From: an uncultured Gammaproteobacteria bacterium
GTDB lineage: Bacteria > Pseudomonadota > Gammaproteobacteria > PS1 > Pseudothioglobaceae
Direction of reading: 5' to 3'
Assembly: GCA_902512305.1 (NCBI GenBank)
Contig: CABXIU010000007.1
Coordinates: 1-64,000, forward strand
DNA: 64,000 nt
This document shows, piece after piece, positions 19,954 through 30,266 of this stretch. Every line of letters starts with the position of its first letter. Within the stretch, counting starts at the first letter, position 1. The position numbers and the translations under genes are program-made. A model generated the notes under the pieces. It saw only the letters and a program-made list of their open reading frames with translations, did no database searches and was not told where the DNA came from.

Positions 19954-20214
19954 TTATCTTGGCTGAAAAAGAAGGGATTTAACAGATTGATAGTTTGTAG
20001 CAATCTTTCTTAGTGATTCTTCACCAATATCATTACTAATTTCTCCTGATTCAATCTCTTGCACAGTGTCAGAATACATTCGCTTGAGCGTATTCGTTGT
20101 AGCTAAAATTTCATATATTGTCGGTGCACTTCTGTCCTTCCAGTCTTCAGGAAGCAAAGAGGGATAGCTTGGATCAAAATCAATTAATTTTTCGTCCTTC
20201 ACTTGTTTAGTCAC
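19954..20214 (-). CDS. Uncharacterized 86-aa protein overlapping the end of cbbO
   Basis: ORF overlaps the cbbO stop by 4 bp; acidic/helical composition. Confidence 0.75.
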   Translation of the reverse strand: MTKQVKDEKLIDFDPSYPSLLPEDWKDRSAPTIYEILATTNTLKRMYSDTVQEIESGEISNDIGEESLRKIATNYQSVKSLLFQPR

Positions 20215-22574
20215 TTTGTTAATGAAATAAATAATTGAGGTAATCTTTCAGGCAATTTTTGAAGGTTATCAATCACCATAAATCGATTTTTTCCAAAGAT
20301 TCTTGAAACGTACTCATCAGCGTATGGGTCAAGGCTTATACAAAATGTTACAATCCCATGGCTCCTCAACTCTTCTACTGCTTTTTTTGCATCTAAACGT
20401 AAATGTTGTGGATCATCGACATCTATATCAGCTGGCTCTCCATCGGTTAGAACTAATAATATTTTCTTGGGTGATGATTGGGTCAATAAATCAATTCCTG
20501 CATGGCGTATTGCTGCCCCCATCCGTGTTGATAATCCACCCTTTATTCCAGCCAGCCTTCCTTTAACCTCATCATTAAAACTGTAATGAAATGGCTTAAA
20601 GCGATAGTACTGTACATCATGCCTAGAGTCTGAGGCAAACCCACATATAGTCAAATTATCTCCAATCTTATCAATAGCCCATGAAAGGAGTGAGGTTGCC
20701 TCTATCATCAATTCAAGAATAGTTTTGTCACTGCCAACTACCATATCATTTGTTGATTCAGATAAATCCATAAGAAGGTTTACTGATACATCTCTAATAT
20801 GCTGAACTTTTTTAACATATATCCTGTCTGTAGGAGTATTCCCTGACCTTATATCAGCAAGTGCTGTTACACATGAATCAATATCCAGATCACTGCCTTC
20901 TTGTTGTTTTTTCAACTTTACAAGCCCTTGTGGCTGCATTTGATCAATTGCGTTTTTCAGTTGATTCGCTATTGGTTTATGCTCTTTCAAGATTTTATTA
21001 ATCGTTTCAAAATCTCCTTTCCGCAATCTTCTTTCATATAAAGTTGCCCAATTTGGACGATAAAGTTGTAATTGGTAATCCCATTCATTGTAGTGAAAAG
21101 GTTCACTTATAGGCTCTTTACCTTCAATTTCGTTGATACTTACGCCGTCTAATTCATCAGGAAAATACTCAGTTTCTAGAGTCCAAATTTCTTGGGCATC
21201 ATCACCAGCAGTTTCTACATCAAGCTCGTTATACATTTCCATAATATTTGCTTTTCGACGAACCTGTCTTTGGCTAGCAGGAACATAGTCATTTCCCTCA
21301 GATACCCAGTCCAACTCTTCATATTCCCAAATATAACGATTATCGTCTCTATATGGAATTGGAGCCGCTACTAAGGCCGATGCACTAATTTTCACATCTG
21401 TTTCTGATTTGATGAGTTCATAGTAATTCATTCCCAATTCATAGCTCATCTCAGATTGATCTGAATAAGAAGCCATTTTTTTCCTAAATATTTTCAAGAA
21501 TTTTGAATTAAATTTTTGCTTTGTCTTGTAATGAGAATCTAAAGCAGAACGAGAGAAGTCTACAAGGTCAGTAATAAAAGGATTAAGATCCTTAAGGTCA
21601 CTATCTTCTGGATGCAAAGCGATCCAAAGTTTCTTCATTCCTGGAAATTTTTTTATTGTATTTAGCTCTACCCTTAAATCTTCAATAAGTGATATACAGG
21701 CAACCTGAAGAGGGTTCAGCGCATCACCCTTGAAAGAAGAAGTTGTCTCTATTATATGAGCAGCAGCATGAGCACACACGGCTCTGTAACAGTCAATACC
21801 CGGGATGACTTTGCCTGAGGAGTGCTGATGATCATCATATGCATCTGGAATATGCATCACACCATACTCAATATATGGTTTAAGACCCCTTTTAGTCTCA
21901 TAATCTCCAGAAGTTGGCCTTAGAAAGAAGTCACGGTCATAAAACGCTCTAAGATAAAACTGTAACTTTCGTTGATTATCAATAAATAAAGTGCCGCGTC
22001 TCTCTTGCTCAAGAATTTGCAAGGATTCGGCACTACTTAATTCAAAATAGGCAATCTGAGCTTTAAAGTCTCGATTAAAGGTTTCGGCACCATAAAGCAC
22101 CCATCGTCTCAAACCTCCCAGAGTAAGCTTACTAGTCAAAAGATCAATATTATTAAGCATTGGCCTCATGCCTCTTGGGGCAAGAGCAATCATTCTCTCC
22201 AATAGCCTAAGGTAGCCCTTCATTAAATCAAAATCACTCATTCGTCTTGCTACATTAGGAAGACTTGAAATCATTAGTACTATAACTGCCGTTGAAGTTT
22301 GGGAAGACATCTTCATTATCGAGAAGATAATTTCGCCAATGATGGATTCACCTACTTCTCTAACAACCATAGGAGTCTCTTCCAAGAAAGAGATAACCAT
22401 ATCTTCGCCTTTCCCCATTGCATGAAGAGCCCCAGCGCCGTCCAAATAAACCTTGAGACCATTGGGTGTCATTACTTTTGAGGCCTCTAAAAAACTTCCA
22501 TTTAGAGCATCATGGAGAACGTCAGAAGGATTCCTAAATTTATTCTCGAAATCCGATAGTTGGACGGAACTCAT
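20211..22574 (-). CDS. cbbO: RuBisCO activation protein CbbO (C-terminal von Willebrand A domain)
   Basis: VWA/MIDAS DLSESTND...LTDGEPADID; adjacent to cbbQ. Confidence 0.93.
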   Translation of the reverse strand: MSSVQLSDFENKFRNPSDVLHDALNGSFLEASKVMTPNGLKVYLDGAGALHAMGKGEDMVISFLEETPMVVREVGESIIGEIIFSIMKMSSQTSTAVIVLMISSLPNVARRMSDFDLMKGYLRLLERMIALAPRGMRPMLNNIDLLTSKLTLGGLRRWVLYGAETFNRDFKAQIAYFELSSAESLQILEQERRGTLFIDNQRKLQFYLRAFYDRDFFLRPTSGDYETKRGLKPYIEYGVMHIPDAYDDHQHSSGKVIPGIDCYRAVCAHAAAHIIETTSSFKGDALNPLQVACISLIEDLRVELNTIKKFPGMKKLWIALHPEDSDLKDLNPFITDLVDFSRSALDSHYKTKQKFNSKFLKIFRKKMASYSDQSEMSYELGMNYYELIKSETDVKISASALVAAPIPYRDDNRYIWEYEELDWVSEGNDYVPASQRQVRRKANIMEMYNELDVETAGDDAQEIWTLETEYFPDELDGVSINEIEGKEPISEPFHYNEWDYQLQLYRPNWATLYERRLRKGDFETINKILKEHKPIANQLKNAIDQMQPQGLVKLKKQQEGSDLDIDSCVTALADIRSGNTPTDRIYVKKVQHIRDVSVNLLMDLSESTNDMVVGSDKTILELMIEATSLLSWAIDKIGDNLTICGFASDSRHDVQYYRFKPFHYSFNDEVKGRLAGIKGGLSTRMGAAIRHAGIDLLTQSSPKKILLVLTDGEPADIDVDDPQHLRLDAKKAVEELRSHGIVTFCISLDPYADEYVSRIFGKNRFMVIDNLQKLPERLPQLFISLTK

Positions 22575-22582
22575 AGTAATTA

Positions 22583-23386
22583 TTAATCAAAAAAAGTGTC
22601 TATCGCCGCATTCAGAGTATCTACAATATCTAAATCGTCTGTAATAGGATTGACCATAGCAATTTTACAGGCTGACTTTTCGCTTACTTTGTCTGCAATG
22701 AGTTGTCCAGCATAAACGCATAATCTGGTAGAAATTCCCTCATCTAAACCATGACCCACAAGGTTTCTAGCTCTTTGTGCAATCTGAACTAACTTAAGTG
22801 CTGTATCTTTATCAACGCCAGATTCTTTTGAAATTATATGCGCCTCAGTTTTTTCATCTGGATATTGAAAATTAAAACCACAAAATCTCTGTTTAGTCGA
22901 TTGTTTAAGATCCTTCATCAGATTTTGATAACCTGGATTATATGAAATTACTAGCTGAAAATCAGGATGTGCTTCTATTAATTCACCCTTTTTATCCAGA
23001 GGAAGCGTTCTTCGATAGTCTGTTAATGGATGAATGACAACAGTAGTATCTTGTCTTGCTTCAACGACCTCATCCAAATAACAAATACCGCCATATCGAG
23101 CTGCCATTGCTAGTGGGCCATCTTGCCAAATCGTGCCTTCTTTATCAAGCAAAAAGCGTCCTACTAGATCACTTGCGGACATGTCTTCGTTGCAGGCAAC
23201 AGTAATTAATGGTTTTTTCAATTTATAGGCCATATATTCAACAAATCTAGATTTACCACAACCTGTGGGTCCTTTTAACATAACCGGCATACGATTCATG
23301 TAGGCAGCTGTATACATATCAATTTCATCTTCTTGTGGCTGATAAAATGGCTTTTTTAAAATTTTATATTGGTCTAGTTCATTCAT
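22583..23386 (-). CDS. cbbQ: RuBisCO activation AAA+ ATPase CbbQ (MoxR family)
   Basis: Walker A GPTGCGKSRF, Walker B ICYLDEVVEA, sensor YNPGYQ. Confidence 0.95.
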   Translation of the reverse strand: MNELDQYKILKKPFYQPQEDEIDMYTAAYMNRMPVMLKGPTGCGKSRFVEYMAYKLKKPLITVACNEDMSASDLVGRFLLDKEGTIWQDGPLAMAARYGGICYLDEVVEARQDTTVVIHPLTDYRRTLPLDKKGELIEAHPDFQLVISYNPGYQNLMKDLKQSTKQRFCGFNFQYPDEKTEAHIISKESGVDKDTALKLVQIAQRARNLVGHGLDEGISTRLCVYAGQLIADKVSEKSACKIAMVNPITDDLDIVDTLNAAIDTFFD

Positions 23387-23402
23387 TTTTTTATTCCTTT
23401 CG

Positions 23403-23433
23403 AAAAAAAACCCCTGCTTATAGACAGGGGTTT
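23403..23433 (-). terminator. Intrinsic terminator between cbbS and cbbQ
   Basis: Minus strand: aaacccctg-tctataag-caggggttttttttc, 9-bp stem followed by T tract. Confidence 0.85.
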
Positions 23434-23463
23434 ATCCAATCAAGCTATCATGATTTTACTTGA

Positions 23464-23823
23464 TTATTTAAATCCTTTGCCTCTGTAAATAACCATTGAT
23501 GCTCCTTGAGACTGTGCGTAGTTATCGTATCCAATTAAACGCACATGATTATCTGGATTAGCATCATGACAGGCTTTACATTCTGCCAAGATTGTATCAA
23601 TATCCGTTTCACCAAACATTGGAAGCTTCCACATGTACCAATAATTTCCCGTAGCATTTTCAACCTCAGTATGCTCAACTCCAGGGTTGTAACCTTGGTC
23701 AACAATATACTGAACTTGCTCACGAATTTGTTTATCAGTCATCGCAGGTAGGTAAGAAAAAGTTTCAAACTTTCTACTCGCATTGTCACTTAATCTAGAT
23801 GGGTAATCTTGAACTTTACTCAT
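23464..23823 (-). CDS. cbbS: RuBisCO small subunit, form I
   Basis: [37 protein letters not shown]. Confidence 0.96.
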   Translation of the reverse strand: MSKVQDYPSRLSDNASRKFETFSYLPAMTDKQIREQVQYIVDQGYNPGVEHTEVENATGNYWYMWKLPMFGETDIDTILAECKACHDANPDNHVRLIGYDNYAQSQGASMVIYRGKGFK

Positions 23824-23868
23824 AATATTTTCCTTATATATTTATTAATAATTAACTATTAATTAGGT

Positions 23869-25290
23869 TTATTTGTGCTGAATATCTAGCTTGTCTACTG
23901 TATCAAACTCAAACTTAATCTCTTTCCAAGTCTCCATAGCCACTTTAAGCTCTGGTGAATGTTTTGCTGCATTAGTAAGAATATCTTTAGATTCTTTTTC
24001 AAGGTCTCTTCCAGCATTTCTAGCCTCTACACAGGCTTCAACAGCAACTCGATTTGCAGCAGCTCCAGCAGCATTACCCCATGGATGTCCCAGTGTACCG
24101 CCTCCAAACTGAAGAACTGAATCATCACCAAAAATATTAACCAAAGCTGGCATGTGCCATACATGGATTCCTCCCGATGCAACAGGCAACATTCCAGGCA
24201 TTGCACCAAAATCTTGATCAAAGAAAATACCTCTTGATCGGTCCTCTTTGATAAAGCTGTCACGCATACAGTCAATCCAGCCTAAAGTGGAATCTCGGTC
24301 ACCCTCAAGCTTTCCTACAACGGTTCCAGAGTGCATATGATCTCCGCCAGAAAGACGTAAACATTTTGCAAGAACTCTAAAGTGGATACCATGATTGGGA
24401 TTCCTATCAACTACTGCATGCATTGCTCTGTGTATATGAAGCAATAAGCCGTTATCACGGCACCAATTTGCAAGTCCAGTGTTTGCTGTAAAGCCGGCTG
24501 TAAAAAAGTCATGCATAATAATTGGAGTTCCAAGTTCCTTAGCATACTCAGCGCGTTTGTACATTTCTTCAGGAGTTGGAGCAGTAACGTTTAGATAGTG
24601 CCCTTTACGTTCACCTGTTTCTTTCTCTGCTCTTTCGATAGCATCTTGCACAAAACCGAATCGGTCTCTCCAGCGCATAAATGGTTGAGAATTTACGTTT
24701 TCATCATCCTTTGTAAAATCTAAACCACCACGAAGCCCTTCGTAACAGGCTCTTCCATAATTCTTCGCTGAAAGACCTAGTTTAGGCTTAATGGTGCAGC
24801 CCAGCATTGGGCGACCATACTTATTCATTTTGTCTCTCTCAACTTGAATACCATTAGGTGGACCACCACATGTCATAACATAGGCAATTGGGAAACGAAT
24901 GTCTTCAAGTCTTAGCGCTCGCAAAGCTTTAAAGCCAAATACGTTTCCAACTAGAGAGGTAAGCACATTAACAATTGAACCTTCTTCAAATAGATCTATT
25001 GGGTAAGCAATAAAAGCATAGATAGCATCATCAGATCCTGGAACATCCTCAATTCTATAGGCACGACCTTTATAGTGATCAAGATCCGTCAACAAATCTG
25101 TCCATACAGTAGTCCAAGTTCCTGTTGAAGATTCAGCGGCTACTGCTGCAGCAACTTCCTCTCTTGGAACGCCAGGCTGCGGTGTTATTTTGAAACATGC
25201 AAGAATATCTGTATCTACTGGCTCATATTCGGGCATCCAATAGGTGTCTCTATATTCTTTTACTCCGGCGTCATATCCTTTCTTTGCCAT
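23869..25290 (-). CDS. cbbL: RuBisCO large subunit, form I (probably IA)
   Basis: [52 protein letters not shown]. Confidence 0.98.
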   Translation of the reverse strand: MAKKGYDAGVKEYRDTYWMPEYEPVDTDILACFKITPQPGVPREEVAAAVAAESSTGTWTTVWTDLLTDLDHYKGRAYRIEDVPGSDDAIYAFIAYPIDLFEEGSIVNVLTSLVGNVFGFKALRALRLEDIRFPIAYVMTCGGPPNGIQVERDKMNKYGRPMLGCTIKPKLGLSAKNYGRACYEGLRGGLDFTKDDENVNSQPFMRWRDRFGFVQDAIERAEKETGERKGHYLNVTAPTPEEMYKRAEYAKELGTPIIMHDFFTAGFTANTGLANWCRDNGLLLHIHRAMHAVVDRNPNHGIHFRVLAKCLRLSGGDHMHSGTVVGKLEGDRDSTLGWIDCMRDSFIKEDRSRGIFFDQDFGAMPGMLPVASGGIHVWHMPALVNIFGDDSVLQFGGGTLGHPWGNAAGAAANRVAVEACVEARNAGRDLEKESKDILTNAAKHSPELKVAMETWKEIKFEFDTVDKLDIQHK

Positions 25291-25335
25291 GCTTTACTCC
25301 CCTTGTATTAATAATATATTTAAAAATGAAAGTCA

Positions 25336-25353
25336 TTATAGATGCCACTATAA
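25336..25353. promoter_or_regulatory. Possible CbbR (LysR-type) operator in the cbbL-cbbR divergent region
   Basis: Dyad ttata-gatgccac-tataa, a T-N11-A type motif. Confidence 0.4.
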
Positions 25354-25397
25354 ATAATGTAAAATAATATTTATTTATAAAATCATTAGTTTTACTT

Positions 25398-26294
25398 ATG
25401 ATTAATTACACTTTAAAACAGCTCTATAGTTTTGAGTCAGTGATAAGACTTGGTGGCTTTACAACTGCCAGTAAAGAGCTCCATATCACTCAACCTGCAG
25501 TATATATGCAAGTTCAACAATTACAAGAAAATATAGGTGCTAAATTATTCGATATAAATGGAAAAAAAATTAGCCCTACTTTTGTTGGTAAGAAAATTTA
25601 TAAGACAGCAGTTGAAACTATAAATACACTTGAAACCTCAAAACTCGAAATTAATGAAATACTTAATCCTGATTCTGGTCATCTTCAAATAGCTGTTGCC
25701 ACCACTGCAAACTCTTTTATTAGCGCCTTACTTTCAAAGTTTAAAAAAGAATTTCCTAAAATGACTTTTTATATTGATGTGACTAATCGCCATGCCCTGC
25801 TAGATAATTTAAAAAATAATAATGCTGATCTAGTAATAATGGGTGAACCACCAAAAGATATTCCATTAATTTCTCAAGCATTTATGAAGAACCCATTGAT
25901 TGCTATTGCACATCCTCAAAACAATCTTCTTAATAAGAAAAAGGTAACAATTAAAGATCTTTCAGAAGAGACTTTGCTTACTAGAGAAGTTGGCTCGGGA
26001 ACTAGAATTACTATTGAGAGATTTACAGGTTTAAACTTCAATTCGGATATCCAAATAAACTCTAATGAGGCAATCGTGGAGGCTGTTCAGGCAGGATTAG
26101 GAGTTGGATTTGTATCAATGCATTCAGTTAGCCTTCAGCTTAAAAATAAAATCATTAAGGAGCTCAACGTTAACCCATTTCCAATTATTAGACAATGGCA
26201 TATAGTACATCATGCTGATGCAGAATTATCTCCCATTGCTAGAAGATTCAAACAATACGTTATCGATAATACTAAAGTGAGTGAGTATTTATAA
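25398..26294 (+). CDS. cbbR: LysR family regulator, probable CbbR
   Basis: LysR HTH GGFTTASKELHITQPAVYMQVQQLQENIG; divergent from cbbL. Confidence 0.9.
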   Translation: MINYTLKQLYSFESVIRLGGFTTASKELHITQPAVYMQVQQLQENIGAKLFDINGKKISPTFVGKKIYKTAVETINTLETSKLEINEILNPDSGHLQIAVATTANSFISALLSKFKKEFPKMTFYIDVTNRHALLDNLKNNNADLVIMGEPPKDIPLISQAFMKNPLIAIAHPQNNLLNKKKVTIKDLSEETLLTREVGSGTRITIERFTGLNFNSDIQINSNEAIVEAVQAGLGVGFVSMHSVSLQLKNKIIKELNVNPFPIIRQWHIVHHADAELSPIARRFKQYVIDNTKVSEYL

Positions 26295-26297
26295 GTC

Positions 26298-27482
26298 TTA
26301 ACTTCTGTATTCAGCGTTAATTTTTACATAGTCATAAGAAAGATCTGTTGTCCAAACGCTCTCATTATTTAAAGAGGATCCCAACTCAATTCTAATGATG
26401 ATTTCAGATTTTTTCATTTCACTGCTTCCAGCATCCTCTGTGTATTGACCACTAATCTCTCCCGAATCAATAATCTGAAGATTATTTAAGAAAATATTGA
26501 TATTTTCAAAAGTAATCCCTTCTACTTTAGAGCGCCCTACTGCAGCAAGAATCCTTCCCCAATTTGCATCACTGGCAAACAATGCTGTCTTAACAAGAGG
26601 CGAATGAGAGACAGTATAAGCCACTTCGAGGCAGTCGTCACTGGACTGAAGTCCACTGACATTGACTTCTACAAATTTTGTTGCGCCTTCACCATCTTTA
26701 ACAATCATATGTGCAAGCTTTTTAGTTAGGTCGTTTAAAGCCTTTTGAAATTCATCCTTACACTGAGAATACAGAATGCCAGATTGGTTAGTCACACTTA
26801 GAGTACAAGAATCATTTGTCGAGGTGTCACCATCAACTGTAATGCGATTGAATGATTGTTTGACAGCGACATTTAGACAATTTTGTAATTCTTCTTTTGA
26901 AGCGCCTATATCACTGACTATAAAGCTTAGCATTGTTGCCATGTCTGGCCTAATCATTCCAGAACCTTTTGCAATACCAGAGAGAGTGATTTTTTTTCCA
27001 TCAACTTCGAATGCAACTGAACACGACTTTTCAACTAAATCTGTCGTCAAAATTCCTTTTGCAACTTTACTCATTCCATCATCAGAAAGTGAGGCAACTA
27101 GTGAATTTACATTACTTTCAAAAGACCCTATTGGAAGTAATTCACCAATTACTCCTGTTGAAAAAGGCAACACCTGCTCAGACTTAATACCAAGCTCTTT
27201 AGCGAGCATATCGCAAGATTTATAAGCATTCTCTAATCCTTTTTTTCCAGTCCCAGCATTGGCATTTCCACTATTAATTAACAACGCTTCGATATTTGAA
27301 TTTAAGTGGTTTTTTGCAACTAAAACGGGAGCAGCACAAAAAATATTTTGCGTAAATACTGCAGCAGTTTTACTGCCCTCAATAAGTGAAATTAATGATA
27401 AATCCAATGAATTGTTCTTCTTTATTCCTGAGGCAATTGAAGAACATTCAACACCATTAACTGCAAGTAAATCATTACTCAT
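26298..27482 (-). CDS. argJ: Bifunctional glutamate N-acetyltransferase/N-acetylglutamate synthase
   Basis: NSGNANAGTGKKG, GMIRPDMATMLSF, autocleavage-type TTDLVEKS, DGDTSTNDS. Confidence 0.95.
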   Translation of the reverse strand: MSNDLLAVNGVECSSIASGIKKNNSLDLSLISLIEGSKTAAVFTQNIFCAAPVLVAKNHLNSNIEALLINSGNANAGTGKKGLENAYKSCDMLAKELGIKSEQVLPFSTGVIGELLPIGSFESNVNSLVASLSDDGMSKVAKGILTTDLVEKSCSVAFEVDGKKITLSGIAKGSGMIRPDMATMLSFIVSDIGASKEELQNCLNVAVKQSFNRITVDGDTSTNDSCTLSVTNQSGILYSQCKDEFQKALNDLTKKLAHMIVKDGEGATKFVEVNVSGLQSSDDCLEVAYTVSHSPLVKTALFASDANWGRILAAVGRSKVEGITFENINIFLNNLQIIDSGEISGQYTEDAGSSEMKKSEIIIRIELGSSLNNESVWTTDLSYDYVKINAEYRS

Positions 27483-27568
27483 ATGTAATATAGAAGAATT
27501 AGTAATGAAATTATTTTACCTAATTCAAATAAGCACTATTCTTTTTTAAAAAGTTAGTCTTAAATACC

Positions 27569-29167
27569 TTAATATTTATCACTATCTAGCCTAATGAATA
27601 GCAACATTATGATAGCTCCAAAAAACACCATCATAAGAGCTGGAATAGCAGCTCTGTCATAGAGTCCTTCTGAGCTAAGTTCAAAAACCCTAATAGCGAG
27701 AGTATCCCAACCAAAAGGTCTCAATAAATAAGTTGCTGGTAGCTCTTTCATTACATCAATAGCCACTAATAAACCTCCAGCCAATATTCCAGGCGCCATC
27801 ATTGGAAGATATACCTCTCTAATCAAACGAATTCTTGAGGAACCAAGAAGTCTAGCACTTTGTTCAAATACTGGCTTTATCTGTTCACTTGAGGCGCTTG
27901 TAGAGTTATAAGCGATCGCCATAAATCTTGAAATATAAGCAAAGAGAAGCAATATTACAGACCCAAAAAGAATATGATTAATGGAAGCTCCACCTAAATA
28001 AATACTCACTAGTGAAATATTTTGAACACCATATAACAAACCCACCGCCATTACTGATCCTGGCAACGCGTATCCCAGTGTTGAAAACCTTATCAGTAAT
28101 TGTAAAACCTTGCTTTCATCTTTGCGTCGACTAGGTAAAGCCAGAAGAGTTGCTACTACTACAGTTAAGATTGTTGCACTGACAGTCAAAATACCAGTTG
28201 CTGAAAAATAATCAGAATATCTTTGGCTTATTTCTTCAGCATATTTATCAAAACTCCAAATAACTAATTGCAGCATTGGCATAGCAAACGAAAGCATAAA
28301 AACACCAAAAACAAAAACAAATATTAACCACCGAATAAAGCCAGTTGCACGATATGGACGTATGTGTGATACGTCGGAAGAATAGTATTTAGCCTTTCCA
28401 CGCGCTTTCTTTTCAAAATAGATAAGAAAAAATGCAATTAATACCAGCATTGAGGCAAGTTGTGCTGCTACCTCTATAGATCTAAAATCATTCCATGCCG
28501 AATATATTGCAGTAGTAAAGGTTGAATAATTAAATAAAGAAACAACACCAAAATCTGCCAATGTTTCCATTAAAGTTACAAGCAATCCAGCTGCTATTGC
28601 TGGCCTTGCAAGGGGTACAGAGATACGCCAAAAAACTTCGAAAGGTTTTTTTCCCAACATTTTTCCAGCTTCAATCATTTGTATCTTTTGTCGCTTAAAT
28701 GATGCCCTTGCCATCATATAAACATAAGGATAAAAAACTAAGGTAAATGTTAATATAATCGCCCAACTGCCAGCTCGTATATCAAAACCGGGCATACCGG
28801 TATATTCTCTTAACCAGACCTGGGCATAACCAGAATAATCAAAAACTCCTAGATAAACGAAAGCCAAGACGTAGGCTGGTATTGCAAAAGGCATAAAAAG
28901 AGCCCATTCTAACCATTTCCTTCCTGGAAACTCAACCATGACCACTAGATATGCAAGAATTGTTCCTAATATGCTCACACCTATACCAACCCCTATGAGT
29001 AGCATTAAAGTTGATGTAATAAGTTCAGGTAAAAGATTTTCAGCAAAATGCGCCCAAAGCTCTGTTCCCGGAAAAAACCAAGCAGAACAGACTACTATTA
29101 AAGGAAATGAGATGGAGAGTGCTAGCATGCCCATTAAGAAATTTGAGTTATTTTTCTTGCTTTTCAT
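27569..29167 (-). CDS. fbpB: Ferric iron ABC transporter permease
   Basis: Two-domain permease; PLARPAIAAGLLVTLMETLADFGVVSLF and MKELPATYLLRPFGWDTLA. Confidence 0.92.
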   Translation of the reverse strand: MKSKKNNSNFLMGMLALSISFPLIVVCSAWFFPGTELWAHFAENLLPELITSTLMLLIGVGIGVSILGTILAYLVVMVEFPGRKWLEWALFMPFAIPAYVLAFVYLGVFDYSGYAQVWLREYTGMPGFDIRAGSWAIILTFTLVFYPYVYMMARASFKRQKIQMIEAGKMLGKKPFEVFWRISVPLARPAIAAGLLVTLMETLADFGVVSLFNYSTFTTAIYSAWNDFRSIEVAAQLASMLVLIAFFLIYFEKKARGKAKYYSSDVSHIRPYRATGFIRWLIFVFVFGVFMLSFAMPMLQLVIWSFDKYAEEISQRYSDYFSATGILTVSATILTVVVATLLALPSRRKDESKVLQLLIRFSTLGYALPGSVMAVGLLYGVQNISLVSIYLGGASINHILFGSVILLLFAYISRFMAIAYNSTSASSEQIKPVFEQSARLLGSSRIRLIREVYLPMMAPGILAGGLLVAIDVMKELPATYLLRPFGWDTLAIRVFELSSEGLYDRAAIPALMMVFFGAIIMLLFIRLDSDKY

Positions 29168-29195
29168 TGGGCGTTTTATTTTATTACCTACATAG

Positions 29196-30212
29196 TTATC
29201 TATAGCCTTCTCTCTGCATGAGTGAAACCGAATCAGCTTGATTTTTTCCCGCTACAGAGAGGTTCATTTTATCCTGATTAAAATCTCCCCATAAAGCAAT
29301 CAAATTGTCCGCTTTAATTTTTTGACTAGCGGGATACTCTTTATTTAATTCAACATAGATCTTTTGTGCCTCAACTGAAGTTAAAAACTCTAACAACTTT
29401 ATTGCACTCTCTGGGCTCTTGGAGTGTTTTGTAACACCTGCACCTGAAACATTGACATGTGTTCCAGTAGAATCTTGGTTGGCCCAAAATAACTTGAGTG
29501 CCACATTAGGATCTTCGGCTTGAAGTCGACCAAAATAATAACTATTTACAATTCCAACATCGCACTGACCTGCAAGAATTGAGGTCATAATATGGACATC
29601 TTCTGCATGAGGTGTAGCAGCAAGATTATCAATCCAGCCCCTTACTATATCCGTTGTTTTTTCTAGGCCATCATGATAAATCAAAGATGACACTAAGGAT
29701 TTAGTATAAACTTTTTTGCTGGTTCTTAAACAAAGCCTACCTTCCCATTTTTTATTCGCTAAGTCTTGATAGGTTGATAATTCATCTGGATTAACTCTTT
29801 CAGTACTATATATAATTGTCCTTGCACGAACTGACAAACCTGTCCACAAACCTTCTGGGTCACGAAGATGCGTAGGAATATTGTTTTCAATGATTTCGCT
29901 TTCTACTGGTTGGAACAAATTTTGTGTTGCAGCATACCAAAGATTTCCGGCATCTACGGTCATGAATATATCAGCCTTAGTTCGCCTTCCCTCTAATTTG
30001 ATTCGCTCAATTAATGCACCGCCCTTTCCAGTTAGATAACTAACTTTAATTCCAGTTTTTTTTGTGAATGCATCAAACAGAGGTTCAATTAGATGCTCTT
30101 TTCTAGTACTGTAAACGGTTAGACTATCATTACTTGCAGCAGCAACAGCAGATGAGAAGGATGAGGCAGATATTGCAATCATCAATGTTCCAAGAATTGT
30201 AACTTTTTTCAA
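29196..30212 (-). CDS. fbpA: Fe(III) ABC transporter substrate-binding protein
   Basis: LTVYSTRKEHLIEPLFDAF; tyrosine pair NSYYFGRL. Confidence 0.92.
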   Translation of the reverse strand: MKKVTILGTLMIAISASSFSSAVAAASNDSLTVYSTRKEHLIEPLFDAFTKKTGIKVSYLTGKGGALIERIKLEGRRTKADIFMTVDAGNLWYAATQNLFQPVESEIIENNIPTHLRDPEGLWTGLSVRARTIIYSTERVNPDELSTYQDLANKKWEGRLCLRTSKKVYTKSLVSSLIYHDGLEKTTDIVRGWIDNLAATPHAEDVHIMTSILAGQCDVGIVNSYYFGRLQAEDPNVALKLFWANQDSTGTHVNVSGAGVTKHSKSPESAIKLLEFLTSVEAQKIYVELNKEYPASQKIKADNLIALWGDFNQDKMNLSVAGKNQADSVSLMQREGYR

Positions 30213-30266
30213 TGTATTACTCCAAAAATTAGATTAATTTGAGTTTCTTAATGATAAAAAAATAGC

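Noticed and set aside
26776-27225. 149-aa ORF antisense to argJ
   Set aside because: Shadow ORF; argJ motifs are complete on the other strand.
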